Assembly: GCA_046957575.1 (NCBI GenBank)
Contig: JBKUOG010000008.1
Span: 53,704-117,703 of the forward strand
Direction: 5' to 3'
DNA length: 64,000 bases
DNA from: UMGS1370 sp046957575
GTDB taxonomy: Bacteria > Bacillota > Clostridia > Lachnospirales > Lachnospiraceae
In this document: positions 17,359 to 24,870 of the stretch, in pieces
How the letters are laid out: the number at the start of each line of letters is the position of its first letter
How positions within the stretch are numbered: position 1 is the first letter of the stretch
Translations under genes and position numbers: made by a program
Notes under the pieces: model-generated
What the model saw: only the letters and a program-made list of their open reading frames with translations
The model's database searches: none
What the model was told of the DNA's origin: nothing

Positions 17359-18783
17359 TTAACGTTCGCTTGCCGGAAGCTTTTTGCTTCCCATTATAAC
17401 CGTAAGGGCAAATGGAACTGCAATTGCAATCAGCATACAGACTGCAAAACTTGCCATACTCTGAGTCTGGATGGAAAGAATGCCTGGGATTCCTCCTACG
17501 CCAATAGCGTTTGCTGTCGTTGCGGTTGCCACACACACCACTCCTGCGATTGCAGAACCAATCATGCCGCAGACAAACGGAAATCCATGTTTTAAGTTTA
17601 CACCGAAAATAGCAGGCTCCGTAACACCAAGATAGCAGGAAATAGCTGCCGGAACATTGACTTCCTGGGCACTGGCATTTTTCTTCTGAAGAAACATCAT
17701 GCCAAGAACTGCAGAACCCTGGGCAATATTAGACAGGGCAATCATAGGCCACAGCATGGTTCCGCCGTAATCGGCAATCAGCTGTAAATCAATGGCATTG
17801 GACATATGGTGAAGTCCGGTAATGACTAATGGTGCATAAACAAATCCAAATACTGCTCCAAATAACACTTTTAACGGTCCGGTAATGCCTGCGTATACCA
17901 CAGATGATACGGCAGATCCAATCTTCCAGCCAATGGGGCCTAATACAAAATGAGAAGCAACTACTGCCAGAATCAGGCTGCTAAACGGCACAACTATCAT
18001 GGAAATGGCCTGAGGCGTAATTTTCCGGAAAAACCGTTCCAGGTACACCAGGGTAAACGCTGCTAAAATAGCCGGAATTACCTGGGCCTGGTAGCCAATC
18101 ATATCAACCTGGAAAAATCCAAAATCCCATTTTGGAATGTCTGCAGCCGCCGTTCCTGCTACTGCATAAGCATTCAACAACTGGCCGGAAACCAGGGTAA
18201 GTCCCAGTACAATACCAAGCATCTGGGTAGTACCCATTTTTTTCGTTACAGACCAGCAGATTCCCACTGGAAGCATATGGAAGATAGCTTCGCCAATGAG
18301 CCACAAAAAGCTGTCAATGCCTGACCAGAACTGGCTGATGTCACACAAAGTCTTGGTTCCATTTTCAAATAAATAGATGCTGTCAATACAGTTGCGGAAG
18401 CCTAAAATCAGACCTCCGGTAATAATTGCCGGAATCAGCGGGGCAAAAATCTCTGCCAGTGCTGCAATCGCTCTCTGCAGCGGAGTCTGATTCTGTTTTG
18501 CCGCTTCCTTCACCGCATCTTTCGATACGCCTTCGATTCCTGCTACTGCTACGAAATCATTATAAAAATCCGAAACTGCATTTCCGATAATTACCTGAAA
18601 CTGTCCTGACTGAGTAAAACTGCCCTTGACCACTTTCATGGCTTCAATTGCTTCCACATCTGCCTTTGACGGGTCTGACAGTACAAACCGCATTCTGGTC
18701 ATGCAATGGGACACTGCCGCAATGTTCTCTCTGCCGCCAACCAGACGCAGAAGTTCTTTTCCATCCTCTGAATACTTACCCAT
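17359..18783 (-). CDS. treB: Trehalose-specific PTS transporter, EIIBC
   Basis: Imports and phosphorylates trehalose. About 474 residues from ATG 18783, chosen because GGAGG lies 7 nt upstream; an extension to 18822 would cross the operator. The EIIB domain is N-terminal with phospho-Cys in SHCMTRMRF near residue 27. EIIC follows with about ten membrane segments, including the GITEPAIFG-type loop (here GVTEPAIFGV). No EIIA domain is fused, so a glucose-type EIIA must come from elsewhere. It is first in the treB-treC operon. Confidence 0.94.
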   Translation of the reverse strand: MGKYSEDGKELLRLVGGRENIAAVSHCMTRMRFVLSDPSKADVEAIEAMKVVKGSFTQSGQFQVIIGNAVSDFYNDFVAVAGIEGVSKDAVKEAAKQNQTPLQRAIAALAEIFAPLIPAIITGGLILGFRNCIDSIYLFENGTKTLCDISQFWSGIDSFLWLIGEAIFHMLPVGICWSVTKKMGTTQMLGIVLGLTLVSGQLLNAYAVAGTAAADIPKWDFGFFQVDMIGYQAQVIPAILAAFTLVYLERFFRKITPQAISMIVVPFSSLILAVVASHFVLGPIGWKIGSAVSSVVYAGITGPLKVLFGAVFGFVYAPLVITGLHHMSNAIDLQLIADYGGTMLWPMIALSNIAQGSAVLGMMFLQKKNASAQEVNVPAAISCYLGVTEPAIFGVNLKHGFPFVCGMIGSAIAGVVCVATATTANAIGVGGIPGILSIQTQSMASFAVCMLIAIAVPFALTVIMGSKKLPASER

Positions 18784-18809
18784 AACGTTTCCTCCATCCG
18801 TTTTTCTGT

Positions 18810-18882
18810 CTTGTTTAAACAAGTTCTTGCATTATATATACCACACTTGTTCAAACAAGTCAATACCATTTGTTTAAACAAG
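18810..18882. promoter_or_regulatory. Three TreR operators between treB and treR
   Basis: Palindromes CTTGTTTAAACAAG (18810-18823), CTTGTTCAAACAAG (18846-18859) and TTTGTTTAAACAAG (18869-18882). Centres are 36 and 23 bp apart. The treB promoter on the minus strand (TTGACT, 17 bp, TATATA) overlaps the middle site, so binding there should block treB; the third lies close to the treR promoter and suggests autoregulation. Confidence 0.85.
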
Positions 18883-18895
18883 TTGACTTTTTTTC

Positions 18896-18924
18896 TTGAA
18901 CTTTGTCCCATCTTCTTTTATAAT
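18896..18924 (+). promoter_or_regulatory. treR promoter
   Basis: TTGAAC (18896-18901), 17-bp spacer, TATAAT (18919-18924). Confidence 0.65.
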
Positions 18925-18974
18925 AAGTCCAGCGGATGAATTTCCGCAATCTATGAAAGCAGGAAGTGAACCCA

Positions 18975-19706
18975 TTGCCAAAGAGCAAATACGAAGATAT
19001 TTATCGAAACCTGAAGCAAAAAATCGAATCCAACGAATTTGCCAGCCAGGAGCTGCTTCCATCTGAAAACTCCCTGATTCAGATTTATGACTGCTCCCGC
19101 AATACCGTCCGGCGGGCATTAAGCCGCCTGGTTGCCGACGGCTATGTCCAGACCATTCAGGGAAAAGGAGTACGGAATATTTACCAGCCGGCAGAAAAGG
19201 CTGCTTTTACCATTGGGGAAATTGAAAGTTTCCGGGAATCTGCCCTGCGGAACGGACAGAAAGCAGAGACAAAAGTGGTTCTGTTTCTGGAAATGACGGC
19301 AGATGAAAAAATAAGCAGACGCAGCGGCTTTCCCACTGGTTCTGAACTTTACTATCTCCAGCGCGTCCACTATCTGGATGGCCGTCCTCTGATTCTCAAC
19401 CACAATTACTTTTTAAAAGAAGCCGTCCCAGGGCTTACAAAAGAAATCGCCGAATCTTCTATTTACAACTATCTGGAAAACCAGCTTCACATGACCATTG
19501 TAAACAGCAGGCGAATTATGACCGTAGAAAAAATCACAGAAATTGATGAAAAATATCTGGAGCTGAACGCGGAAGATTACAACTGCATGGCGGTTGTCAC
19601 CAGCTATACCTATAACAGCCAGGGCGTTATGTTTGAATTTACCCAGTCCCGCCACCGTCCCGACTACTTCCGGTTCCAGGATAATGCAGTCCGCCGTCCC
19701 TGCTGA
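18975..19706 (+). CDS. treR: GntR/HutC-family trehalose operon repressor
   Basis: About 243 residues. An N-terminal winged helix (KYEDIYRNLKQKIES, then NSLIQIYDCSRNTVRRALSRL) is followed by a UTRA effector domain (from about 90) that in TreR binds trehalose 6-phosphate. The chosen start is TTG 18975, giving the common TreR beginning PKSKYE with AGGAAG 8-10 nt upstream; GTG at 18966 is an alternative but overlaps that site. It is divergent from treBC and shares the triple-operator region. Confidence 0.9.
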   Translation: MPKSKYEDIYRNLKQKIESNEFASQELLPSENSLIQIYDCSRNTVRRALSRLVADGYVQTIQGKGVRNIYQPAEKAAFTIGEIESFRESALRNGQKAETKVVLFLEMTADEKISRRSGFPTGSELYYLQRVHYLDGRPLILNHNYFLKEAVPGLTKEIAESSIYNYLENQLHMTIVNSRRIMTVEKITEIDEKYLELNAEDYNCMAVVTSYTYNSQGVMFEFTQSRHRPDYFRFQDNAVRRPC

Positions 19707-19727
19707 ATAAAAAATCCCGCTAACCAA

Positions 19728-19790
19728 AACAGCCCTCAGGCCATATCCCATTTCTGACATGAGATACGCCTGAAGGCTGTTGTTATATTT
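19728..19790. terminator. Terminator between treR and sufB
   Basis: AACAGCCCTCAGGC pairs with GCCTGAAGGCTGTT around a loop of about 26 nt. It probably serves both convergent genes; a T-rich tail lies on the plus side. Confidence 0.7.
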
Positions 19791-19797
19791 TAAAAAA

Positions 19798-20736
19798 CTA
19801 TTTTAAGAACCCGTTTACAATCTGGGCTTCTGCTTCTTCTTCTGTAAGTCCCAGAGTCATCAGCTTGATAATCTGCTCTCCTGCAATCTTTCCAATGGCC
19901 GCCTCGTGAATCAGGGCAGCGTCAATGTTATTTGCTGTCAGCTCTGGAACCGCTTCGATTCTTGCATGATCCATAATAATGGCATCGCATTCCGTATGGC
20001 CGGCGCACTGGGTGTTGCCGTTTAACTGGGAAATGAAAATCTGATGGGATTCATCTTTTGCAACCGATCGGGAAACCAGGTTGGCGCTGGAACCTTCGCC
20101 GTTTAAGTTTACAACAAAACTGCTCTCTGCCTTCTGGGTTTTGTGGGTCAGAAGTCTCTCCCGGATAATCAGCTTGGCATCTTTGTCCAAATCTGCCTTC
20201 GTTTTACGGATAGTAGAATCCACTCCCTTGATCTGAACCATTTCCATCTCCAGGTAGCTTCCTTCTTCCATGGTAATCTCTGTAGTCGGGTTTAAAACCC
20301 GTTCTCCCTTGCCGTCTCCGCTTCCATAATGCTTTTCTACGTATTTTACCTTTGCATTTTTTCCAATAAAGAAACGATGGATTCCGTCATGCTCAGACTT
20401 CTGGTCTCCGCTGTTATGAATGCCGCAGCCGGCTACAATCACAACGTCTGCGCCTTCTCCTACATAAAAATCATTGTATACCATTTCTGTCAGACCGCTC
20501 TGGCTCAATACTACCGGAATGTGTACGCTTTCGTGAACGGTATGGGGCTTAATCCGGATGTCAATGCCGGTGCCGTCTTCTTTGGAAACAATATCAATAT
20601 TGGCGGTCGTCGTTCTCTGGGCAGTCTGTCCATTGGAACGCAGGTTAAACGCTCCTGCCGGTACCTCATGGAGATCCGCTACCTCCCTTAAAAGTCTCAT
20701 CTGAATCTCATCTATCTTCTGATCGAGCTGTTCCAT
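19798..20736 (-). CDS. sufB: SufB/SufD-type Fe-S cluster scaffold protein
   Basis: 312 residues, shorter than Proteobacterial SufB, matching the minimal SmsB form found in anaerobes. With SufC it assembles Fe-S clusters. The C-terminal core shows the conserved AGHTECDAIIMD, then ELTANNIDAALIHEAAIGKI and a GLTEEEAEAQIV helix that contacts SufC. The cysteine in QCAGHTEC is a candidate cluster ligand. It follows sufC with a 19-bp gap. No sufS, sufU or sufD is adjacent, so a separate cysteine desulfurase is required. Confidence 0.92.
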   Translation of the reverse strand: MEQLDQKIDEIQMRLLREVADLHEVPAGAFNLRSNGQTAQRTTTANIDIVSKEDGTGIDIRIKPHTVHESVHIPVVLSQSGLTEMVYNDFYVGEGADVVIVAGCGIHNSGDQKSEHDGIHRFFIGKNAKVKYVEKHYGSGDGKGERVLNPTTEITMEEGSYLEMEMVQIKGVDSTIRKTKADLDKDAKLIIRERLLTHKTQKAESSFVVNLNGEGSSANLVSRSVAKDESHQIFISQLNGNTQCAGHTECDAIIMDHARIEAVPELTANNIDAALIHEAAIGKIAGEQIIKLMTLGLTEEEAEAQIVNGFLK

Positions 20737-20755
20737 ATCTTCTATCCTCCTAAAC

Positions 20756-21484
20756 TTATCGGTTTAACACACTGCAGGCATCTACCGCAGAGGCTGTGCC
20801 TAAAATCTGAGGAAGAATCTCTTCCCTGGTTCCCTGCTTGGAAATCTGTCCGTCTGCAATTACCACGATTTCATCTGCAATATTTAAGATTCTCTCCTGG
20901 TGGGAAATAATCAGGATGGAACCATTGGTCGTCTCTCTCATTCTCTCAAATACCTGAATCAGGTTCTGAAAACTCCACAGGTCGATTCCAGCCTCCGGCT
21001 CATCAAATACAGAAAGCTGGGTTTTTCTGGCAATAACGGTTGCAATCTCGATACGTTTTAACTCACCGCCGGAAAGACTGCCATTGACTTCGCGGTTAAT
21101 GTAATCCTTGGCACACAGGCCTACCTCAGAAAGATACTTACAGGCATCGGCTGCAGACAGTTTTTCTCTTGCAGCAAGGCGGATTAAATCCAGAACCTGG
21201 ACGCCCTTAAAGCGCACCGGCTGCTGGAATGCAAAACTGATGCCCATATTTGCCCTGTCGGTAATGGAAGCGTCTGTAATATCCTTGCCATTAAAATAAA
21301 TTTTGCCGGATACAGGCTTATAAATTCCGACAATCAGTTTGGCCAGAGTAGATTTACCGCCGCCATTAGGACCAGTGATTACCACAAATTTATTATCGTC
21401 TATTGTCAAACTTAAATTTTTAATAATATCCTTTTCTCCCTTTTCATCTTTTACGTCAAAGGATATATTCTCTAATGTAAGCAT
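20756..21484 (-). CDS. sufC: Fe-S assembly ATPase
   Basis: ABC-type ATPase, 242 residues, partner of the SufB protein. Walker A GPNGGGKST is near residue 39, the Q-loop AFQQPVRF near 86, signature SLSGGELKR near 139 and Walker B with LSVFDEPEAGID near 160, the SufC-specific form. AGGAGG precedes the ATG. It is first in a two-gene operon whose leader contains a 13-bp direct repeat. Confidence 0.94.
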   Translation of the reverse strand: MLTLENISFDVKDEKGEKDIIKNLSLTIDDNKFVVITGPNGGGKSTLAKLIVGIYKPVSGKIYFNGKDITDASITDRANMGISFAFQQPVRFKGVQVLDLIRLAAREKLSAADACKYLSEVGLCAKDYINREVNGSLSGGELKRIEIATVIARKTQLSVFDEPEAGIDLWSFQNLIQVFERMRETTNGSILIISHQERILNIADEIVVIADGQISKQGTREEILPQILGTASAVDACSVLNR

Positions 21485-21522
21485 AAGTTCCTCCTGGTTT
21501 TGTTTTGAAGAAATTTTAGATT

Positions 21523-21587
21523 CAGACAGCCTGCATCAAATCCGCAGCAGCATTTCTGACCGCAGACAGCCTGCACTGGCTATTATA
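21523..21587 (-). promoter_or_regulatory. suf promoter -10 and leader direct repeat
   Basis: A minus-strand TATAAT (21587-21582) with a poor -35 about 17 bp upstream precedes sufC. Two exact CAGACAGCCTGCA copies (plus-strand reading, 21523-21535 and 21563-21575) lie 40 bp apart in what would be the first 60 nt of the transcript. They could be operator sites or part of an RNA leader; no known Fe-S regulator motif is recognised. Confidence 0.45.
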
Positions 21588-21619
21588 CACGATTGTGATT
21601 TTCTTTACCAGGGGATTTT

Positions 21620-21754
21620 TTACAAATTTCCAGATAAACACATCTGTCCTTCTTCTGTTAGATATGCTCCACCTATACTACTTCCATGTTCAGTAAAAAC
21701 TGCCATACTATCTTGTAGGCCAGACCAGTAATTTATGACAGAAAAAAGTGTCAT
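21620..21754 (-). CDS. Possible 44-residue protein or gene remnant after tRNA-Leu
   Basis: A minus-strand frame from ATG 21754 encodes MTLFSVINYWSGLQDSMAVF and 24 more residues. The composition is protein-like and the frame remains open upstream toward the tRNA 3' end. AGGAG is only 2 nt from the ATG, so the start is doubtful. No family is recognised. It may be the 3' end of a lost gene next to a tRNA, which is a common integration point. Confidence 0.3.
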   Translation of the reverse strand: MTLFSVINYWSGLQDSMAVFTEHGSSIGGAYLTEEGQMCLSGNL

Positions 21755-21800
21755 ATCTCCTAAAAATGTAGGAAATACAACACTTTCTCAATACTTGACA

Positions 21801-21885
21801 TGCGGGAAATGGGACTTGAACCCACACGAGCATACACCCACAAGATCCTTAGTCTTGCCTGTCTGCCAATTCCAGCATTCCCGCA
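21801..21885 (-). tRNA. tRNA-Leu (anticodon AAG)
   Basis: 85 nt. Acceptor TGCGGGA pairs with TCCCGCA; the anticodon stem CAAGA/TCTTG encloses loop CTAAGGA, giving AAG. A long variable arm (TGGGTGTATGCTCG) and T-loop GGTTCAAGTCC fit a class II tRNA-Leu. The 3' A of the discriminator is present and CCA is not encoded. Confidence 0.9.
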
Positions 21886-21974
21886 CAACGACATGAATTA
21901 TAACACGTAATTTTTATTTTTGCAATAGTTTTTAGAAATTTTTTTGCGATAATTTTCTCCATCTACACTTTATA

Positions 21975-22023
21975 TAACAGTTCAACCATGCCATTCATAA
22001 TTTGGCGGATGTCACAAACTTGT
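21975..22023 (-). repeat. Dispersed 50-bp repeat, copy 2 (inverted)
   Basis: Reverse complement of 3001-3050 with about five differences; the central ACATCCGCCAAATTATGA is identical. It sits in the intergenic space before the duplicated tRNA-Leu genes. With copy 1 it forms a 19-kb-spaced inverted pair. Confidence 0.65.
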
Positions 22024-22119
22024 TTTCGCTACAGTTTATTCAATTTTTTTCAAATAAGGATTGACAAATTGCAAAGTTTGCGCTATACTATCCAAGTCGC
22101 TAAGTTACAGCAATGGATT

Positions 22120-22203
22120 GCAGAAGTGGCGGAATTGGCAGACGCGCACGGTTCAGGTCCGTGTGGTAGCAATACCATGAGAGTTCAAGTCTCTTCTTCT
22201 GCA
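22120..22203 (+). tRNA. tRNA-Leu (anticodon CAG), copy 1
   Basis: 84 nt. Acceptor GCAGAAG/CTTCTGC with discriminator A; anticodon stem CACGG/CCGTG and loop TTCAGGT give CAG. A long variable arm is present. It has its own promoter and intrinsic terminator. Confidence 0.95.
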
Positions 22204-22345
22204 CGATAAAAGGAAGTCTCAGCCAGACTTCCTTTTTTAGTTCAAATCTTTCCTTTTCTCCTTACCCAATTTTTTTAAAATAATGATTGACAAATCGCAA
22301 AGTTTACGCTATACTATTCAAGTCGCTAAGTTACAGCGATGGATT

Positions 22346-22429
22346 GCAGAAGTGGCGGAATTGGCAGACGCGCACGGTTCAGGTCCGTGTGGTAGCAATA
22401 CCATGAGAGTTCAAGTCTCTTCTTCTGCA
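22346..22429 (+). tRNA. tRNA-Leu (anticodon CAG), copy 2
   Basis: Identical in sequence to the copy 226 bp upstream and also flanked by a separate TTGACA/TATACT promoter and terminator. Confidence 0.95.
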
Positions 22430-22653
22430 CGATAAAAGGAAGTCTCAGCCAGACTTCCTTTTTTGTTTCATAGGAAAGTCTTTTGGACTGTACTATGAAG
22501 TAAAAAGTCCTTCAGGCAGATGCGCACAATGTGCATAGGAAGGCTGCCAAAAGCCGCCCATCGGCGCGTAAAGCGAAACAAGTCCCTGCAAGGATTGAAG
22601 AGACTTGTTCGAGGCAGACTTGTCTGCTTTGTTCTATGTATCTTATAAAAATG

Positions 22654-23649
22654 CTAATTCTCTCGAATGCCCAGCGCCATAGTAATGCCCGGAAATCTGG
22701 TTTTCCCAACAGTGATCTGTGCTCCGGAACATACCACTGCCCGCTCGCAGACATTTCCTACCCCCACAGTCTTCTGCACAAATTCAGACTCTGAAAATTC
22801 TCCCTGGGCAGACTGCAGTTGTCCTGCCGTATAAGAAAACAGTTGCCACCCTCTTGTATTTACCAGTTCCAAGATTGCCGGTTCCTTTTCCTTTATATTG
22901 ATTGTAGCCACTCCCAGGACAGCATGGGGACTAATCCGGCAGTCTGCAAGCATCCGTTCTGCCGCCTGGCTTAAATCCCGACCAGATGTGCCCTTTCTGC
23001 ATCCAATTCCCAGAATTACGACTTTTGGAATCAATTTCAGCCAATTTGATTTTTCTGCAGAAGACAGGGTAATCCATATTCCTAAAGATTTCCCACTGTC
23101 AAATTCTTTCGAGGTTACTAAAAATCCTTCGGGGACAGGAAATTTTCCCCAATCCGCTTTCCACCCTAACTTTTCCCCTGCCAAAAGTGCAGCAGATACC
23201 TGTTTTGCCAGATTCCTGTCAGACAGATACAGGTTCTGCTTTCTGGCAAATACATCTACTGCAAACATCTGATTTACATCTGTAGCCGTTGTGATCACCG
23301 CAACTGCCCCTGCTGTTTTTTCCAAAAAAAGCGCCAACTCGTTGGCGCCTCCCACATGACCGGATACCAGAGGAATAGCAAACTGCCCTTTTTCATCCAT
23401 GGCAAGGACTGCCGGATCCGTAAATTTATCCTTTAAATAGGGTGCAATTGTCCGCACTGCAATTCCTGCTGCTCCTATAAAAATAATTGCTTCTTTTTCC
23501 GCCCAGCACTTTTTTATCCACCGGGACAAGGACATGCCCTTATGCCAGCCGTCTACGCTGCAGACATGTCCTCCTTCAGACAAAATTTCTCCAACCCGAT
23601 CCGCCATGTATTTTCCCGCTTTGGTAAAACTAATGATTCCTATCCTCAT
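22654..23649 (-). CDS. cbiG: Cobalt-precorrin-5A hydrolase-like protein
   Basis: Opens the delta-lactone ring of cobalt-precorrin 5A in anaerobic cobalamin synthesis. 331 residues. The N-terminal domain has FIGAAGIAVRTIAPYL near 57 and LVSGHVGGANELA near 93; the C-terminal domain has VILGIGCRKGTS near 210 and the KEPAILELVNT region, both CbiG landmarks. It stands alone here without other cbi genes; only cobO at 57028 is related. It begins 1 bp after the spore protein stop codon, with its ribosome site inside that gene. Confidence 0.9.
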   Translation of the reverse strand: MRIGIISFTKAGKYMADRVGEILSEGGHVCSVDGWHKGMSLSRWIKKCWAEKEAIIFIGAAGIAVRTIAPYLKDKFTDPAVLAMDEKGQFAIPLVSGHVGGANELALFLEKTAGAVAVITTATDVNQMFAVDVFARKQNLYLSDRNLAKQVSAALLAGEKLGWKADWGKFPVPEGFLVTSKEFDSGKSLGIWITLSSAEKSNWLKLIPKVVILGIGCRKGTSGRDLSQAAERMLADCRISPHAVLGVATINIKEKEPAILELVNTRGWQLFSYTAGQLQSAQGEFSESEFVQKTVGVGNVCERAVVCSGAQITVGKTRFPGITMALGIREN

Positions 23650-23650
23650 G

Positions 23651-23857
23651 CTATTCTTCCTGATTCTTTTTCTGTTCTCTTCTTTTCTTGGTAATCAGAC
23701 CGCCGATCCGCCCGCTCTCTTTTGCCGTCAGACTTCTCCAGCCTCCTTGAATCACTTTGTCTCCCAATCCAAGTTCTTCTGCGATTTCAAACTTCAGCTT
23801 TTCTTCCGGAGTTAAATCCGCCGGATCAAACGATTTCTGTTTTTTTGTCTTTGCCAT
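23651..23857 (-). CDS. Small acid-soluble spore protein, alpha/beta type
   Basis: 68 residues. SASPs coat and protect DNA in dormant spores. The family signatures are seen as LKFEIAEELGLGDKV near residue 21, a GGW turn, and LTAKESGRIGG near 43 followed by a basic tail. It is closer to the SspF-like branch than to the major SspA/B proteins. GGAGG precedes the ATG. It is direct evidence that the lineage sporulates. A forespore sigma promoter would be expected in the 70-bp gap upstream, but none was confirmed by eye. Confidence 0.85.
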   Translation of the reverse strand: MAKTKKQKSFDPADLTPEEKLKFEIAEELGLGDKVIQGGWRSLTAKESGRIGGLITKKRREQKKNQEE

Positions 23858-23928
23858 ATTGAGTGCCTCCTTTTTCTATGCACCCAAATCATTCCCGTTT
23901 TTTCCGGTTTTATACATACAGTCCCAGT

Positions 23929-24870
23929 CTATTGATAAAAAGAGACTGCAATGGTTCCAGTTCCTACTTCCAGTTCCATATGTTTGGCTGCGCCCTGTCC
24001 CCGGTTATCAATCTGCTGTTCCACGCCTAAACCGCCGAACTGGGAGTTCCCAATCTGTATGGAGCCAATGCCAGTCTCCAAATTGTAGTTAAAATCTTCT
24101 TCCCTTCCCTGCAAATGAAATTCCAGTTCTCCGACTCCGCAGTCTCCCTCTACATTCCGTTCTACAATGCCTTCATAAAAAACGCTTCCCACGCCTGCAC
24201 CAGCATCCAGTTCATCGGCTTTTGAATCCCGTACCTCAATCGTTCCTACTTCTGTACTCAAGTCCATGGTTCTGGCATAAATCCCTGCAATGGTGCATGT
24301 GCCGGCATCTACACTGCATTCCAATTCATTTAAATCCATCGTCTCCGGAATCCCTATCTGAATTTTCCCAAAAGACTCATCGGAAAAACGGCCAAATTTT
24401 TGTTTCTGCTGCCCTATTTTCAGTTCTCCTTCTTCCTGATGCACAAAAACCCCTCTCTTTTGGGCCTGCTCATCCACAGCAACCTGAATCTGGCTGTCAG
24501 GTATTAAAAAAAGTTCTGCTTCTCCTCCAAGAAGATCCACCTCGATTTTCCGTACAGTTTCCTGAGAAAAGTTCTGCGCCTGTCCTGGTAAAATCATGGG
24601 ATCTGAGGTTTGATTGGAGATATCCGAACTGGATGAAATCCAGGAAGAACATCTGCCTTCCAGTCGGTGTTCCCATTTGTTCTCCCAGTCTTCTCCCCAG
24701 CTCTCCCACTCATCCTCAATCTCATCTGCACGTATATATCTTACTCCGTTTTGTGAAAAATTGACTACGCCGGGTATGGCTCCCAACCCCATGGCAGCCA
24801 GAGCTGTCACACTTCCCAGTCCAAACATTGCCGCTCCTGCAATTGCTATTACTTTTATCCACTTTTTCAT
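23929..24870 (-). CDS. DUF4097-family envelope protein
   Basis: About 313 residues from ATG 24870, which overlaps the HAAS gene stop (ATGA). An N-terminal membrane segment (IKVIAIAGAAMFGLGSVTAL) is followed by an extracytoplasmic part that becomes a beta-helix-like run of short strands (from about 115), each with V/I-x-x-GxG-type turns, as in DUF4097/DUF4098 adhesin-like domains. It is the third gene of the PadR-HAAS-DUF4097 module. The function is unknown; such modules are linked to envelope stress sensing in some Firmicutes. Confidence 0.83.
   Translation of the reverse strand: MKKWIKVIAIAGAAMFGLGSVTALAAMGLGAIPGVVNFSQNGVRYIRADEIEDEWESWGEDWENKWEHRLEGRCSSWISSSSDISNQTSDPMILPGQAQNFSQETVRKIEVDLLGGEAELFLIPDSQIQVAVDEQAQKRGVFVHQEEGELKIGQQKQKFGRFSDESFGKIQIGIPETMDLNELECSVDAGTCTIAGIYARTMDLSTEVGTIEVRDSKADELDAGAGVGSVFYEGIVERNVEGDCGVGELEFHLQGREEDFNYNLETGIGSIQIGNSQFGGLGVEQQIDNRGQGAAKHMELEVGTGTIAVSFYQ

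Larger units (their letters stand above)
22061..22464 (+). repeat. Tandem duplication of a tRNA-Leu transcription unit
   Basis: Two units with period 226 bp. Each has TTGACA (22061 and 22287), a 17-bp spacer, TATACT (22084 and 22310), the same leader AAGTCGCTAAGTTACAGC, an identical tRNA and the same hairpin terminator AAGGAAGTC/GACTTCCTTTTTT (22208-22238 and 22434-22464). The promoters differ at a few positions and the tRNAs do not, so the copies are recent or kept alike by conversion. Confidence 0.92.

Noticed and set aside
22512..22754. 80-codon frame after the tRNA-Leu pair
   Set aside because: Runs into cbiG antisense; the GC-rich 150 bp before it gives no recognisable protein on either strand.
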